Below, piece after piece: positions 36,481 through 48,187 of a stretch of DNA of 64,000 bases; the stretch's first letter is position 1, and each line of letters begins with the position of its first letter. A program made the translations under genes and the position numbers. The notes under the pieces were generated by a model. It had not been told where the DNA came from and did no database searches. It saw only the letters and a program-made list of their open reading frames with translations. Origin of the DNA: Siphonodentalium dalli (Eukaryota; Mollusca; Scaphopoda; Gadilida; Siphonodentaliidae); the NCBI GenBank assembly GCA_032622095.1, contig CP136063.1, positions 121,230,723 through 121,294,722 of the forward strand, in the 5' to 3' direction.

Positions 36481-37420
36481 GGGTATGTCAGAAATATGGT
36501 TTTCTTAAAAACAAAAAGAAGACTTGAGTGACAGTGTCATCCCACGATCGGACTCTTACCGATAGAAGGGCAGATATACACATCAAAGCTCTCGTTTTGT
36601 ACAACAACATCTGCACACAGAACGACTCATGCATCGAGAGACAACTAGCAGAAAGACAGCTGATGATCAAAGGTCTTAGCAGTCATAGTTGGTTTATCAA
36701 CATCAAGAAGATTCTGCTAAATTACGACCTTCCAGCAGCTTTAGACATATTGCACCAAAGAGTACCAAAGGCACAATTGAAGAGGACGTCCACTGTTTAC
36801 TGCATGGGTAACTTAACAGAATCGGTGGTGAAAAATACTAGATTTCAAAAATCGATATCTGAATACTCTGAGCTTTGGTGGGTGGGTTCCTCGACTCGAA
36901 TCAAATATTTGTTTTTACCCCCGAAGCCAAGGACATAGTAATTTGCGAGCGTTAATTCGAATTATGCATCTTTACAATACAGAGTAACCCGGTAAAAAGC
37001 TGCGTCACGTATAGCTACAAAACTGAAGCTAGTCACAAATACCTACACACTAGAAAGCAGCAGACAAAATATCGGCAAATCCAATGGTATTATGCAGATT
37101 ATGTGACAGAGAGAAAGAAGATAGGCTACATTTCTTACTGCAATATACCATGCATTAAAGTGATGTGCGAGCGAATGTGCTCCCAACCATCTCCGAAGAG
37201 TACCAGAATCTATTCTGTAAATTCTGATGATACAAAACTGGAGGTCACCCTAGATTGCTCCAAGATCAGCACTGGTGAGTGACTCAACATCCATCAAGTT
37301 TGACACTCTACTGCAGTTCCAATTAAACAACAAGATTATGCCATGTCCTACAAAGCAGAGGATTCAGACTATTCCAGCACGACAAATGTCCAATTGCTGG
37401 TCCAACCATCCATGCATGCT
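36481..37420 (+). pseudogene. Second jockey-like relic: C-terminal region with zinc knuckle
   Basis: One frame (36528 on) carries RADIHIKALVLYNNICTQND, ERQLAERQLMIKGLSSHSWF and INIKKILLNYDLP, which matches the region at 33469 in the first relic. Further on (about 37083-37145) LCRLCDREKEDRLHFLLQY is the C-x2-C...H zinc-knuckle region that ends jockey-like proteins. Stops and shifts lie between the pieces. The two relics are parallel copies of one family separated by tandem arrays. Confidence 0.72.
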
Positions 37421-37846
37421 AGATTTTGAATCTGAATTTGTTTAGCTGTACATACTTGTAAATGCCGGAATGTATATATACCTATATATATATATACCAC
37501 AGTTCAAGCTGCAAAACAGAGTTCAGTCCCCTCTCTACGCTATGTCTGAAAGCTGCGGCATGTGTATTTTCATAATTAAATCTAATTTTTTTTAGTGTTT
37601 TGTCAGTTACATTTCATTCTGGCTCGATCTAGACATTTTTCAAATGAATATGGACAGTCCAGTCTCTCAGAATAATGCAGAATGGATTGTAACCTACAAC
37701 AGTCACAACTAAATAAATGTGACATTTCTTCACATTACGTATAGGTGCGGGCAGGGTTAGGGGACTGAACGTAGGGGACTGAACTTTGCGTGGAGCTTGA
37801 CCACAGTCATTCGGCAAACCTCGTTAGATTCAGCTTGGCCCCAGAG
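37421..37846. other. Non-coding stretch, nothing recognised
   Basis: A short TA-rich repeat (tatata) near 37475-37495. No gene. Confidence 0.5.
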
Positions 37847-40205
37847 GCGTTATTTCGCTAAAATCCCGATTCAGAATCTGGATTCAGATTACAGATTGGT
37901 CCCCGTACCGTGGCCGTACGACTTGGTTCGGCAAAAGAACAGGCCAGAAATTGGCAGAATCAGTAATCAGTAATCAGTAAATCTGGATCTGGATTCGGAT
38001 TCCGATTACGGACTCGTAATGTAAACAAACCGAGATTTCGCCACCTCGGAGTTTAAAAACACAATAAAACATAAGAATCCGTCTCTTGTGTACAAATTAT
38101 TGCAGAATATAAACGAGCTATATCAAAGAATTTTAAATACGGAGACAAATTTGTTTTATTGAATGTAAACTGGGAGAATATTACTGAAATTAGGCAAATA
38201 ATAACGCTATTGATAGTAACGCTGGGGGAGCACCTCGGTTGATGGCGAAGAAAATCATTGTTGATTGTCACTTTCATATGTCCATTTCATATGTTTCCAT
38301 CCATTTTCATATGTTTCCATCCATAAAATACCGCCCGAACGCATGTCGATTTCGAATTCGGCGGATACGTCACCATTGACCGAATTCATATGAACCTGCA
38401 TGGATATGTCTTCTGCTGTGTTCGTTATTATAATGTTTCTTCTTATTCAAGAAATAGTAGGATTATATGATATCGATGGATTATCAGATACACGTATGTA
38501 TTATCATCTAGTCTTATAGCAATTTCATGTTTAAAATGTTTTGTTTCGTTAAATGCAGTCGTTTTGCACAATAGTCTCTGTATAGACAACAGACACATGT
38601 TCTAGGGACGTGGCTAGAAGTTTCCTCAAATTTCCGGCCAACTGAAACCCCCCCCCCCCCCCCCCCCACCATTGAACCAAACATCAATCTCACAGGTTCG
38701 CAGAATTCCATTTGCTCCCCTTGGAAATATCCAACCTGACAAACACTAAGATTGGAAAATTACCAACTTTTACTGGTTGAAAAAAATCAAACAATGAGAA
38801 CAATGCCAACCTATATATGGTGTCAAATTAATGTCCAACTAATGTTGTGTCATGCATGAAATTTCCGACTGCTGGAATGTACCAAAGTTTAGTTTAGATA
38901 TATTTATTTCAAATATATGTCAAATTTAGATAACACATGATATATAACACATACATTTGTTTATACATACAAAGGAATTGGGGGACAAGTGCTGACTCAC
39001 AGGCATGGTTTCCGCTATACCGGCACAGGGTCTCCTTGACGGCCCCGTTCCCCTCGCCAAGTTTTCCCCTCATGCCATACCCCAGGACATACTGCATGTC
39101 TATAAAGGTATAAAGATGTTTAAAACTTCTGAATTTTGTTTTGCAGCGGCAATTTTTGTTGTGTATTTCCGAAACATACCCGGTACCGAATGGCCTCGGG
39201 AATAATCGGGGGATCTTAGCGCCCGAAGAATTCTACTCTTGCTGTACATGTACTTCGTAAATTAATATATATCTAATAAATTTACTAGTTTTAAAGTTAC
39301 AGGTACATGTATAAGGTTTGATAGCTTGGCACTTGGGCAGAAATGGAACAAAACAATCTGCCGTTTCTACTCTCACACGATTCTATTGGCCGATATAACG
39401 AAAGTAGTTCAACCAGTGCTAAAAGTAAAACAGGCTACTTTTACCTGGATTTTTCCCCTTGACGGCTACCGGCCCCATTCCCCTACCCCTAGCGGAAACC
39501 CTGCTTAAGGGTACCCCCTCTCCCATATGTTATTACACTGAAAAAATAAATAATTAGTAATGGCAAAGCAACATGACTACCAAAACAAGTTGAACATATA
39601 TACAGATCACTGGACACCCCTCTCCCGAGTTAGTCATAAGTTTGTATATGTATTTATTTAAAATCGGGTTTGTTTGTTGCGTTTGCTGGCTTGTACATAT
39701 CATTATTTGGAACAGTTAGTCGAAATAATCCTGATTTTCCTCACGTATAAATGACTGCACAGCTAAGCAAATTGTACCAAGGTTCGGGTGGGGATCGAGA
39801 CACCCAACCAACCCCTGTCGTCACGTCCCTGTTCAACTGACAAGTTTCGTGTGTTCTTCACAACATCTTCGGAATTTGATTCAGGAGGCCTAGAGCTGTC
39901 ACGTTTAGATATGCTTGCCCTCATCAATAAACACATTTTAACTTGAACAAAAGATGCGATTAAGTCGGATTGGCAGCAAATTATGTGCCGTGTATATACA
40001 CATAGAAGAAAAGCATGACTTCCACAACAAACATGAACTTTATAAAATATAAGATACAAATGATACTTGTGTCAACTATATGAGCCATGTTTGACGCTGG
40101 GAGAACATTAAACATAGTTTCGGAGACCACGCGGATTTCAAAATCTGACCTAGAATCGGGAATTAGTCATTCTGAATCCGGATTTTAGCGAAATAACGAC
40201 TCAGA
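37847..40205. mobile_element. ~2.35-kb inverted-repeat element (candidate)
   Basis: cgttatttcgctaaaatcc (from about 37848) and then gattcagaat pair with the reverse complement near 40155-40200. The arms are about 35-40 bp with a few differences. cagagg occurs close to both ends but not at identical offsets, so the target duplication is uncertain. The interior holds attcggattccgatta-type repeats (37920-38020), a C run (38647-38667) and a small hAT-like element. No transposase was found. Confidence 0.55.
39004..39503. mobile_element. Small hAT-like MITE (candidate)
   Basis: The left end catggtttccgcta and right end tagcggaaaccctg are inverted repeats at 13 of 14 positions. Just inside, ggccccgttcccct and ggccccattcccct repeat in inverse arrangement around the two ends. 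The flanking octamers do not match, so no target duplication supports the limits. Confidence 0.5.
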
Positions 40206-40379
40206 GGTCATAGGTCGATGAGTCCAGAATGGACCACAGTTATGATTGGGATCACTCGGAAGAGGTTGCACATGACCACACGTAGTTGGAAAGAAGAAGT
40301 AAAGTAAAGTAAAGTAGTATAACACATCCCATCAGTAATATCTGGAGTCCTGGACATATTTCTATTCAGATAGTTCTTG

Positions 40380-41031
40380 TTACGCCACCTAGTGTGGTGT
40401 TTCTAGCATTTGTTTTTTTTATATCGCATGGAGTACAGGGCGAATGTATTCTTGGAGATTGTTTGTACCTTACTCAATCGTACCGATATAATCACGTAGA
40501 TGCCGAAATTGTAAAGTTAACGTCAGCGGTGTATAATACGTTTATGAAAATATGATAAATCCTATCGATAGAGTCAGGACAGGCTCAAATTGTAAACTTA
40601 AAGTCACCGGTGTAATAATATGTTGTTGAAAATATAAATAATCTGATAGCCTGAAAATATTGTATAACCTATTGGGAGCCCATAATAAATGGGAATAACC
40701 TATTGGGAGCCCCTGCATGTAGTGAACTGAATTGTGGGTATTTTATGGAGATTGTTTGTACCTTACTGAATCGTACCGATATAATCACGTAGATGCCGAA
40801 GTTGTAAAGTTAACGCCACTGGTGTATAATATGTTTATGATAAATCGTATCGATAGAGTGAGGACAGGCTCAAATTGTAAACTTAAAGTCGAAAATATAA
40901 ATAATCTGATAGCCTGAAAATATTGTATAACCTGTTGGGAGCCCCTGGTGTAGTGAACTGAATTATGGGTAATTTTAATTGGAGTGCGCATGTCTGTTTT
41001 TTTTGTAGTAACGGCCATCTTTTATTTTCTG
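40380..41031. repeat. Copy 1 of a ~640-bp dispersed repeat
   Basis: It starts ttacgccacctagtgtggtg and ends ttttattttctg. It is nearly identical to 47082-47713; the main difference is a deletion of about 20 bp in the other copy. Internally, ttgtttgtaccttactcaatc and gttaacgccaccggtgta recur at two positions about 300 bp apart, so the unit itself contains an old duplication. Confidence 0.88.
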
Positions 41032-41216
41032 TAATTATGGTAAGAGTTTATGGTTTAATTTATTTATTATTTAAGTTTGTTTCAATTTTTGAATGGTTTT
41101 ATGTTAACCCGATAATTTGTATTTTGTAAAGAATAAAATTGTTTGAAGAAAAATGGCGAATTTCCAAATTTCCGGCTTCGGATGCTGTTCTGAGTGTCAG
41201 CTCGAATAATATATAA

Positions 41217-41475
41217 CCCATTGGGAGCCCCTGATGTATTCTTGTTTGTACCTTACTCAGTCGTACCGATAGAATCACGTAGATGCTTAAATTGTAAAGT
41301 TAACGCCACCGGTGTATAATACGTTTTTGAAAATGTGTTAAATCGTATCGATAGAGTCAGGACAGGCTGAAATTGTAAACTTAAAGTCACTTGTTGTTGA
41401 AAATATAAATAATCTGATAGACTGAAAATAATGTGTAACCCATTGAGAACCCCTGGTTTAGTGAAGTGCATTGTG
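41217..41475. repeat. Partial third copy of the 640-bp repeat
   Basis: cccattgggagcccctg, ttgtttgtaccttactcagtc, gttaacgccaccggtgta and gaaaatataaataatctgat recur in the same order as in 40380-41031 at lower identity. Confidence 0.75.
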
Positions 41476-41986
41476 GGAAGTTTAATTGTGATTCTCCTAC
41501 ATCTTTATTTTATGGAATTATCACCAAGATTTCTCCACTCTATTCTGTTAAAATGTACCCTGATCGGTCATATTCTTTTGATAATTCTATCTAAATACAT
41601 CTTAGCTACTATTCGGATCTGCTGTCCCGGTCGAAGAAGGTTTAGTTTGACCAAAACGGCTATTGACAAAAGTTTGTTTACAAAAATTGAGCATACTCAA
41701 TGACCCATAGGCCGTACACGCTGTAAATTTGTTATCGAAAACAAATTCAATTTCTTCCATCTAAAACATAATTACGCGCTGAACTCTGTCATTTTAAGAA
41801 TATAGTAGTATTATACACATACACACCAAGTTTCAGCTCAAAATTTTGAAAAATGACAGTTTTATAGACATAAATTGATTTTAATGGCAACCAAACCTAT
41901 GTTAAATTTTATCATCGAAAAAAAAAAAATCATTTCTTCGATCTAGGAAATAATTACGTGTTGTACCCTGTCATATTTGACTGGTT
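41476..41986. other. Non-coding stretch, nothing recognised
   Basis: The open frame at 41431-41703 overlaps the repeat copy and shows no domain. No gene is supported. Confidence 0.5.
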
Positions 41987-42800
41987 CTACCTGATAATTG
42001 TGTGACAGTACAGTCGCGTTACTTTATATGTCAACATTGGTCATTATCACTCGACAAATTTATTTCGGTCTATCGTATCAACCCCTATTTCCCCCGCGTA
42101 GCCTGACTAAGTGTCAACATTGGTCTTTATTGCTCCACTAATTTGTATCGTTTCATCGGTATGAATTCCATATCCAATTATCCACATATAACCAACCCAA
42201 CCTCTAATCCCGGTCCAATTTATTTATATCTTTCATCGGTATATAGTCATGTTACGTAATATTTTATCTCGTGATACTTGTACTTATATGTCTATGGTAT
42301 TACTATAGTATGCCGTATATGTATATCAATTGCTATTCCTTTCTATATAATCCTGGTGCCAACTATAGAGATAATTTCAGACCCCCCCCCCCTCTACCTG
42401 ATAATTGTGTGACAGTACAGTCGCGTTACTTTATACATCAACATTGGTCATTATCACTCGACAAATTTATTTCGGTCTATCGTATCAACCCCTATTTCCC
42501 CCGCGTAGCCTGACTAAGTGTCAACATTGGTCTTTATCGCTCCACTAATTTGTATCGTTTCATCGGTATGAATTCCATATCCAATTATCCACATATAACC
42601 AATCCAACCTCTAATCCCGGTCCAATTTATTTATTTCTTTCATCGGTATATAGTCATGTTACGTAATATTTTATCTCGTGATACTTGTACTTATATGTCT
42701 ATGGTATTACTATAGTATGCCGTATATGTATATCAATTGCTATTCCTTTCTATATAATCCTGGTGCCAACTATAGAGATAATTTCAGACCCCCCCCCCCC
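41987..42800. repeat. Tandem duplication of a 407-bp unit, each ending in a C run
   Basis: ctacctgataattgtgtgac begins at 41987 and again at 42394. The two units differ at only a few positions. Both close with ttcagacc and a C run (about 10 and 17 C). Identical short frames in both units result from the duplication. Confidence 0.92.
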
Positions 42801-43206
42801 CCCCAATTTTATATAATTGCTGCTTTAGTACAGTCGATCACGATGCATTACATGGCAACATCGATCCACTAATTTATGTCAGTTCATCAACTTCATCGGT
42901 ACAAACCCCTTTTTTCTCCGAGTCCATATAACCAACCCAACATCTTATAGAACTCCATAAATGACTATTCTGGCACTATATAGAGATGACTAAGATTCTG
43001 ACACCCCCCTATTTTATAGCCTTGTTGCAACAGTAGAGTTGATATGCATGATATGTCAACATTGGTCGTTATTGCTCTACAAATTTATATCGGTTCAACC
43101 CTTAGTTCCCTGTATCGCCCACCCCTCCCTCAATTTATTTTTTCATTTGTATTATAGTCTCGTCACATACACATTTTATCTTTTGTAACTTTTGCTTCAA
43201 CGCGTC
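42801..43206. other. Diverged relatives of the 407-bp unit
   Basis: Phrases such as tcaacattggtcgttattgc, ccactaatttat and ttcatcggt recur at lower identity, so this looks like an older third unit of the same repeat. Confidence 0.5.
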
Positions 43207-44492
43207 GAGATCCGCTGCAGACAATACAAAACTGACAACATTTTGAAATGTAAGCAGGCTTCAAACTCATCTTATCCAAGAAAAACTCTGGTTACATAAA
43301 AAATTTGTGTATAAGGTGTACGCGCATTTGTTGCGTTAAAAACCAAAGGTCCCAAGTCAAGGATCAAATCCCCAACACACTGATGTGAGGTTTAACTCCA
43401 TCTACATACAGTAATGTCCAAAGTAATTCATCACTTAACCACAGCAAAATTGTGTGTATTTTTTCATGATTCTAAATCCTGAAAAATTACCCATAATTAT
43501 GCTGTGGTTAAAGGGTCAATTAGTTTGGGCATTACTGTAACCAATATAAGGATTTGAGGTTTAATGATAACTCAATCATCATACAGTAATGTTCAAAGCA
43601 ATTGACGACTTAACCACAGCAGAATAATGGGTAATTTGAGGATTGTAAATGCTGAAAAAATACATAATTCTGCTGTGGTTAAGTGGTCAATTACTTTGGG
43701 CATTACTGTAACCAATATAAGGATTTGAGGTTTAATGATAACTCAATCCTCATACAGTAATGTCCAAAGTAATTGACCACTTGACCACAGCAAAATTATT
43801 GGTAAATTTTCAGGAGAGATCCGCTGCAGACAATACAAAACTGACAACATTTTGAAATTTAAGCAGGCTTCAAACTCATCTTATCCAAGAAAAACTCTGG
43901 TTACATAAAAAATTTGTGTATAAGGTGTACGCGCATTTGTTGCGTTAAAAACCAAAGGTCCCAAGTCAAGGTCCAAATCCCCAACACACTGATGTGAGGT
44001 TTAACTCCATCTACATACAGTAATGTCCAAAGTAATTCATCACTTAACCACAGCAAAATTGTGTGTATTTTTTCATGATTCTAAATCCTGAAAAATTACC
44101 CATAATTATGCTGTGGTTAAAGGGTCAATTACTTTGGGCATTACTGTAACCAATATAAGGATTTGAGGTTTAATGATAACTCAATCATCATACAGTAATG
44201 TTCAAAGCAATTGACCACTTAACCACAGCAGAATAATGGGTAATTTGAGGATTGTAAATGCTGAAAAAATACATAATTCTGCTGTGGTTAAGTGGTCAAT
44301 TACTTTGGGCATTACTGTAACCAATATAAGGATTTGAGGTTTAATGATAACTCAATCCTCATACAGTAATGTCCAAAGTAATTGACCACTTGACCACAGC
44401 AAAATTATTGGTAAATTTTCAGGATTTCAAATCCTGAAAAATTACCAATAATTCTGATGTGGTTAAGTGGTCAATTACTTTGGGTATTACTG
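43207..44492. repeat. 609-bp tandem duplication that includes three MITE copies per unit
   Basis: gagatccgctgcagacaata starts at 43207 and 43816 and the two units are almost identical. Each contains three consecutive Tc1/mariner-like MITEs spaced about 175 bp apart: 43409, 43584, 43755 and 44018, 44193, 44364. The third of the first unit is cut in the middle by the duplication junction near 43812, whereas that of the second unit is complete to 44492. Confidence 0.92.
43409..43537. mobile_element. Tc1/mariner-like MITE, 129 bp, TA target
   Basis: CAGTAATGTCCAAAGTAATT at the left and its reverse complement (ending GGGCATTACTG) at the right, with TA on each side. The inner half also pairs (ccacagcaaaatt against aattatgctgtgg), so the element is nearly one hairpin. 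Sister copies are at 43584-43708, 44018, 44193 and 44364-44492. Confidence 0.85.
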
Positions 44493-44656
44493 TAACCAAT
44501 ACAAGGATGTGAGGTTTAATGAGAACTCCATCCATATAACTAATAATTATGTGTGAAAATTAAAACAAAACAAAATAAATTCCATGATATGATGGCGTCC
44601 AATATGGACTGCCTAATTCTGCTCCAAAACATGTATATTCAATATATGGATGTTTA

Positions 44657-44896
44657 TTGGGGGAAACCGATTATTTCAATGATATTTTCATTAACTGGAA
44701 TCAAAACCCGACTTACGGGAGCGTGCGACTGTATCTTAAGCATATGTGCCTATTTAATGAGCCAACAATTGGAATCCCAACAGAGAAGATTGGCGTGGGT
44801 CCCTTGCGCGATCTGTCCATCGAAAACTATTTAGACATCTCAAGACACGTAAGACCCAATAAGTTAATATACAGAATAGATACATCTATTGCCTGA
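44657..44896 (+). CDS. Unrecognised open frame with coding-like composition (possible exon or gene fragment)
   Basis: A frame of 79 codons ends with TGA at 44894-44896. It reads ETDYFNDIFINWNQNPTYGS, then VRLYLKHMCLFNEPTIGIPT and a tail ISRHVRPNKLIYRIDTSIA. Unlike most frames in this window it has balanced, protein-like composition, no low complexity, and no repeat underneath it. There is no in-frame ATG near the start, so it may be a terminal exon whose acceptor lies near 44640. I do not recognise a family. A second overlapping frame (44553-44834) shares the DNA but looks less protein-like. Confidence 0.4.
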   Translation: MGETDYFNDIFINWNQNPTYGSVRLYLKHMCLFNEPTIGIPTEKIGVGPLRDLSIENYLDISRHVRPNKLIYRIDTSIA

Positions 44897-46050
44897 GTGA
44901 CTAATATTTATATTTGTTACATGAGGTCAAATAGTTGCGAAGCCAGCACCACAATTCTTTCCCTCCATAGTAAATCTTAAAACAACTTCTAAAGAATTAA
45001 TAATTCACCTTATATTTGGTATGAAGCGTCCTTGGTTAACTGGAGTTCAGATTTGTTAACATCACGTCACCAAGGTAATTACTTGCGAAGCCACAGCCAC
45101 AACTATTTCCCTCCATAGTAATTCTCAAAACAACTTCTTAAGAACAATTGACCAGGTCAGTCGCGCAATTATTGGAAGAGCCACGGTCAATCATTTTTTT
45201 TAAACCAAATGTTACATTTAAATTATTGCTTTATTTAACCAAAACAAAAATGAGAAAATTAACTTTTACTACTTGCTATATTTTATCTTTTAATTATTTT
45301 ATTTAAATTTTAGTATTTACAGTATACTATGTCCAAGTCTTTATAATCTGTTGAGTGACCCCACAGTCGTTTACTTTGTTAGTAATAATTTGAAGGATTA
45401 CTTGTTTAAACGCAATTGTTATCAAAATATTTTATGTATTTTTTATAATTTCTATTTATATGTAATACCATAATCTTGGTGGCGTTACCATTTCTGACTA
45501 TGGTTTTCTTGTTGTGTCTGAGATGCAGTGGAAGTTTGCAAAATTTAATGGTGGGCATTTTTTTTTTAAATTACAAAAAAAATCAGCGCCATGATGTTGT
45601 ATTGTAGATTGGTACATAATTATGTGTGTAAAATGCGAGGGCGTCTTGTTAAGGTCTCTGCTCTGTGTGACTTGATTTTAACATTGTTTGATTGTCACTC
45701 GTGAAAGCGCGTGTTTTGTGTATCTCTCTGATACGATTAAACTATGTTTCATCTAACGTTTGTCGCGTGTGTTGGATCCCGATAAGTTGTTCTTATTAAC
45801 GCCACCAGTGTATACTGTGCTTGAAAATATAATATCCCACCGGTGTATACTGTGCTTGAAAATATAATATCCACTGGTGTTATGCGGGATTAGGTCGATG
45901 TAAAAGCTGCGAATGGGTCGCTTTAAAAGCTGTAGTGTTACCCCGAATGCGGTATCCTCAATAATATAGTCCGACACAGATTAGCACATGTGCTGATATT
46001 GATAATTACCACACCCTTTGGAAAGCATGCGATCGTGTGGTAATCAAGGA
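44897..46050. other. Non-coding stretch with short direct repeats
   Basis: gcgaagccacagccacaa and ctccatagta recur at about 44937 and 45087. The phrase ccaccggtgtatactgtgct is followed by a second copy at 45834. A 41-bp segment at 45473-45513 is identical to 50897-50937 inside the Ty3-like integrase region. No gene is supported. Confidence 0.55.
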
Positions 46051-46557
46051 TGGATTTCGACGAAATTTGATACTTATGGGTACTTTTGTCCGGGGAGTGT
46101 TTTGGATGGGTCAAATCGTGACCCCGACCTGACCTTGACCTTCAATATGGTCAATACATGGTCAAATCTGGTAAAACTGATGGATTTCGACGAAATTTTA
46201 TACCTAGGGGTACTTTTGTCCGGTGAGTGTTTTGGACGGGTCAAATCGTGACCCGACTTGACCTTGACCTTCAAAATGGGCAATTCAAGGTCAAATCGGG
46301 AAAAACGGACGGATTTCGACGAAATTTGTTACCTATGGATAGTTTTGTCCGGGGAGTGTTTTGGACGTCAAATCGTGACCCCGACCTGACATTGACCTTC
46401 AAAATGGTCAATTCAAAGTCAAATCGGGTAAAACGAACGGATTTCGACGAAATTTTATACCTAGGGATACTTTTCTCCGGGGAGTGTTTTGGACGGGTCA
46501 AATCATGACTCCGACCTGACCTTGACTTTAAAAATAGTCAATTAAAGGTCAAATCGC
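46051..46557. repeat. Tandem array, four units of 128-130 bp
   Basis: tggatttcgacgaaattt occurs at 46051, 46181, 46310 and 46438, with cttttgtccggggagtgttt and cctgaccttgaccttcaa in each unit. Because 129 is a multiple of three, open frames persist through units on both strands. I read these as a consequence of the period, not as genes. Confidence 0.9.
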
Positions 46558-47081
46558 GCCTTTCGCCGGAAAGCAGGTGGGAACAGCCCGGACGAAGTCG
46601 GGCCCACCAGCCAGTGTAATAAAAAGCGAGATAGAATGTAATGTATAACACGAGAAACGGGAAAACGTGGTTTATGGAAGTATCCAAATTTCCCACATGG
46701 AATTTGAAAGCTAGTTTATATTATATTGTTGTAAACCATCGTGATGTGTCTATGAGTGGAACGATGATTTGTAGACCATATTCTAGGCTTTATTAAACTA
46801 GAAGAAAAGCCGGAAGTGTACACTCAAGGATGAACAACAAATCACGGAATCAAAACAGGTGTTACTGAACGGAACGAAATTACCGTAAATACCACATTCA
46901 CCCAAACCAATAAATGTTGAAGAGCAATTTAAATTTAGTTCTAATTTACAAATTCAGTCTATCATGTATCACAATTGTTCTAGCAGACCGACGAAGTTCT
47001 TGGCGAACTTCGGAGTCAATAATAGGATTATCACAATCAGTACTTTCACTGATGTCCATCTATTCACTGGGCGCATTGTCA
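46558..47081. other. Non-coding stretch, nothing recognised
   Basis: No gene or obvious repeat apart from its junction with the 640-bp repeat copy. Confidence 0.5.
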
Positions 47082-47713
47082 TTACGCCACCTAGTGTGGT
47101 GTTACTAGCATTTGGTTTTTTTATATCGCATGGAGTACAGGGCGAATGTATTCTTGAAGATTGTTTGTACCTTACTCAATCGTACCGATATAATCACGTA
47201 GATGCCGAAATTGTAAAGTTAACGCCAGCGGTGTATAATACGTTTATGAAAATATGATAAATCCTATCGATAGAGTCAGGACAGGCTCAAATTGTAAACT
47301 TAAAGTCACCGGTGTAATAATATGTTGTTGAAAATATAAATAATCTGATAGCCTGAAAATATTGTATAACCTATTGGGAGCCCATAATAAATGGGAATAA
47401 CCTATTGGGAGCCCCTGCTGTATTTTATGGAGATTGTTTGTACCTTACTGAATCGTACCGATATAATCACGTAGATGCCGAAGTTGTAAAGTTAACGCCA
47501 CTGGTGTATAATATGTTTATGATAAATCGTATCGATAGAGTGAGGACAGGCTCAAATTGTAAACTTAAAGTCGAAAATATAAATAATCTGATAGCCTGAA
47601 AACATTGTATAACCTGTTGGGAGCCCCTGGTGTAGTGAACTGAATTATGGGTAATTTTAATTGGAGTGCGCATGTCTGTTTTTTTTGTAGTAACGGCCAT
47701 CTTTTATTTTCTG
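47082..47713. repeat. Copy 2 of the ~640-bp dispersed repeat
   Basis: Direct-orientation copy of 40380-41031 with very high identity, 6.7 kb away. The flanks differ on both sides. A shorter related head (ttacgccacctgtggtgta) occurs at about 49379. Confidence 0.88.
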
Positions 47714-48042
47714 CATGCGCAGTCTATATGCGTTCTTTTGGGGAAATTCGCTATTTTGGTTAAGTGAAACAATGGTATGAGTTCAATGTTTGTTTGTATA
47801 TAAGAAAGTATATTGAATTTTGGAGGCCGACAATTGTATCTATTTGAAGATTAAAAGTTGCTTGTGTGTATTTAGCTGTGCATGGTTCGTTAATTAGGCC
47901 AGCCTATTGTCATATTAGAACGTCTCCAATAACATACAACCTCTCTGCAGTTAACATTGTGAATTTGGCAACAGTCCAAGCAGGCCCTCTAATGGAGCAC
48001 TGTGAATTTGGCAACAGTCCAAGACACGTGGGGTATATATAG
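47714..48042. other. Non-coding stretch with a short direct repeat
   Basis: tgtgaatttggcaacagtcc occurs twice (near 47959 and 48001). Nothing else. Confidence 0.55.
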
Positions 48043-48184
48043 AATACACACGTAGTGTTTCTGAATACCAAATTTACACCACGAGTGGGATTGATGGTTT
48101 ACCACACGAGCTTTAGCGAGTGTGGTAAGTCATCAATCCCACGAGTGGTGTAAATTTGGTATTCAGAAACACTACGTGTGTATT
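48043..48184. repeat. 69-bp-arm hairpin with 4-nt loop
   Basis: Left arm 48043-48111 and right arm 48116-48184 pair almost perfectly; the mismatches lie in the last 20 bp before the loop. The outer parts (aatacacacgtagtgtttct, ccacgagtgggattgat) are exact. Such a hairpin is typical of tiny non-autonomous elements or of recent inverted duplications. Confidence 0.88.
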
Positions 48185-48187
48185 TTG

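Noticed and set aside
42271-42872. Two identical frames starting MILVLICLWYYYSM
   Set aside because: They are identical because of the 407-bp tandem duplication, and each runs into a C run; no family match.
46018-46508. Frames on both strands encoding GECFGRVKS and similar
   Set aside because: The period of 129 bp keeps frames open; the pattern is present on both strands.
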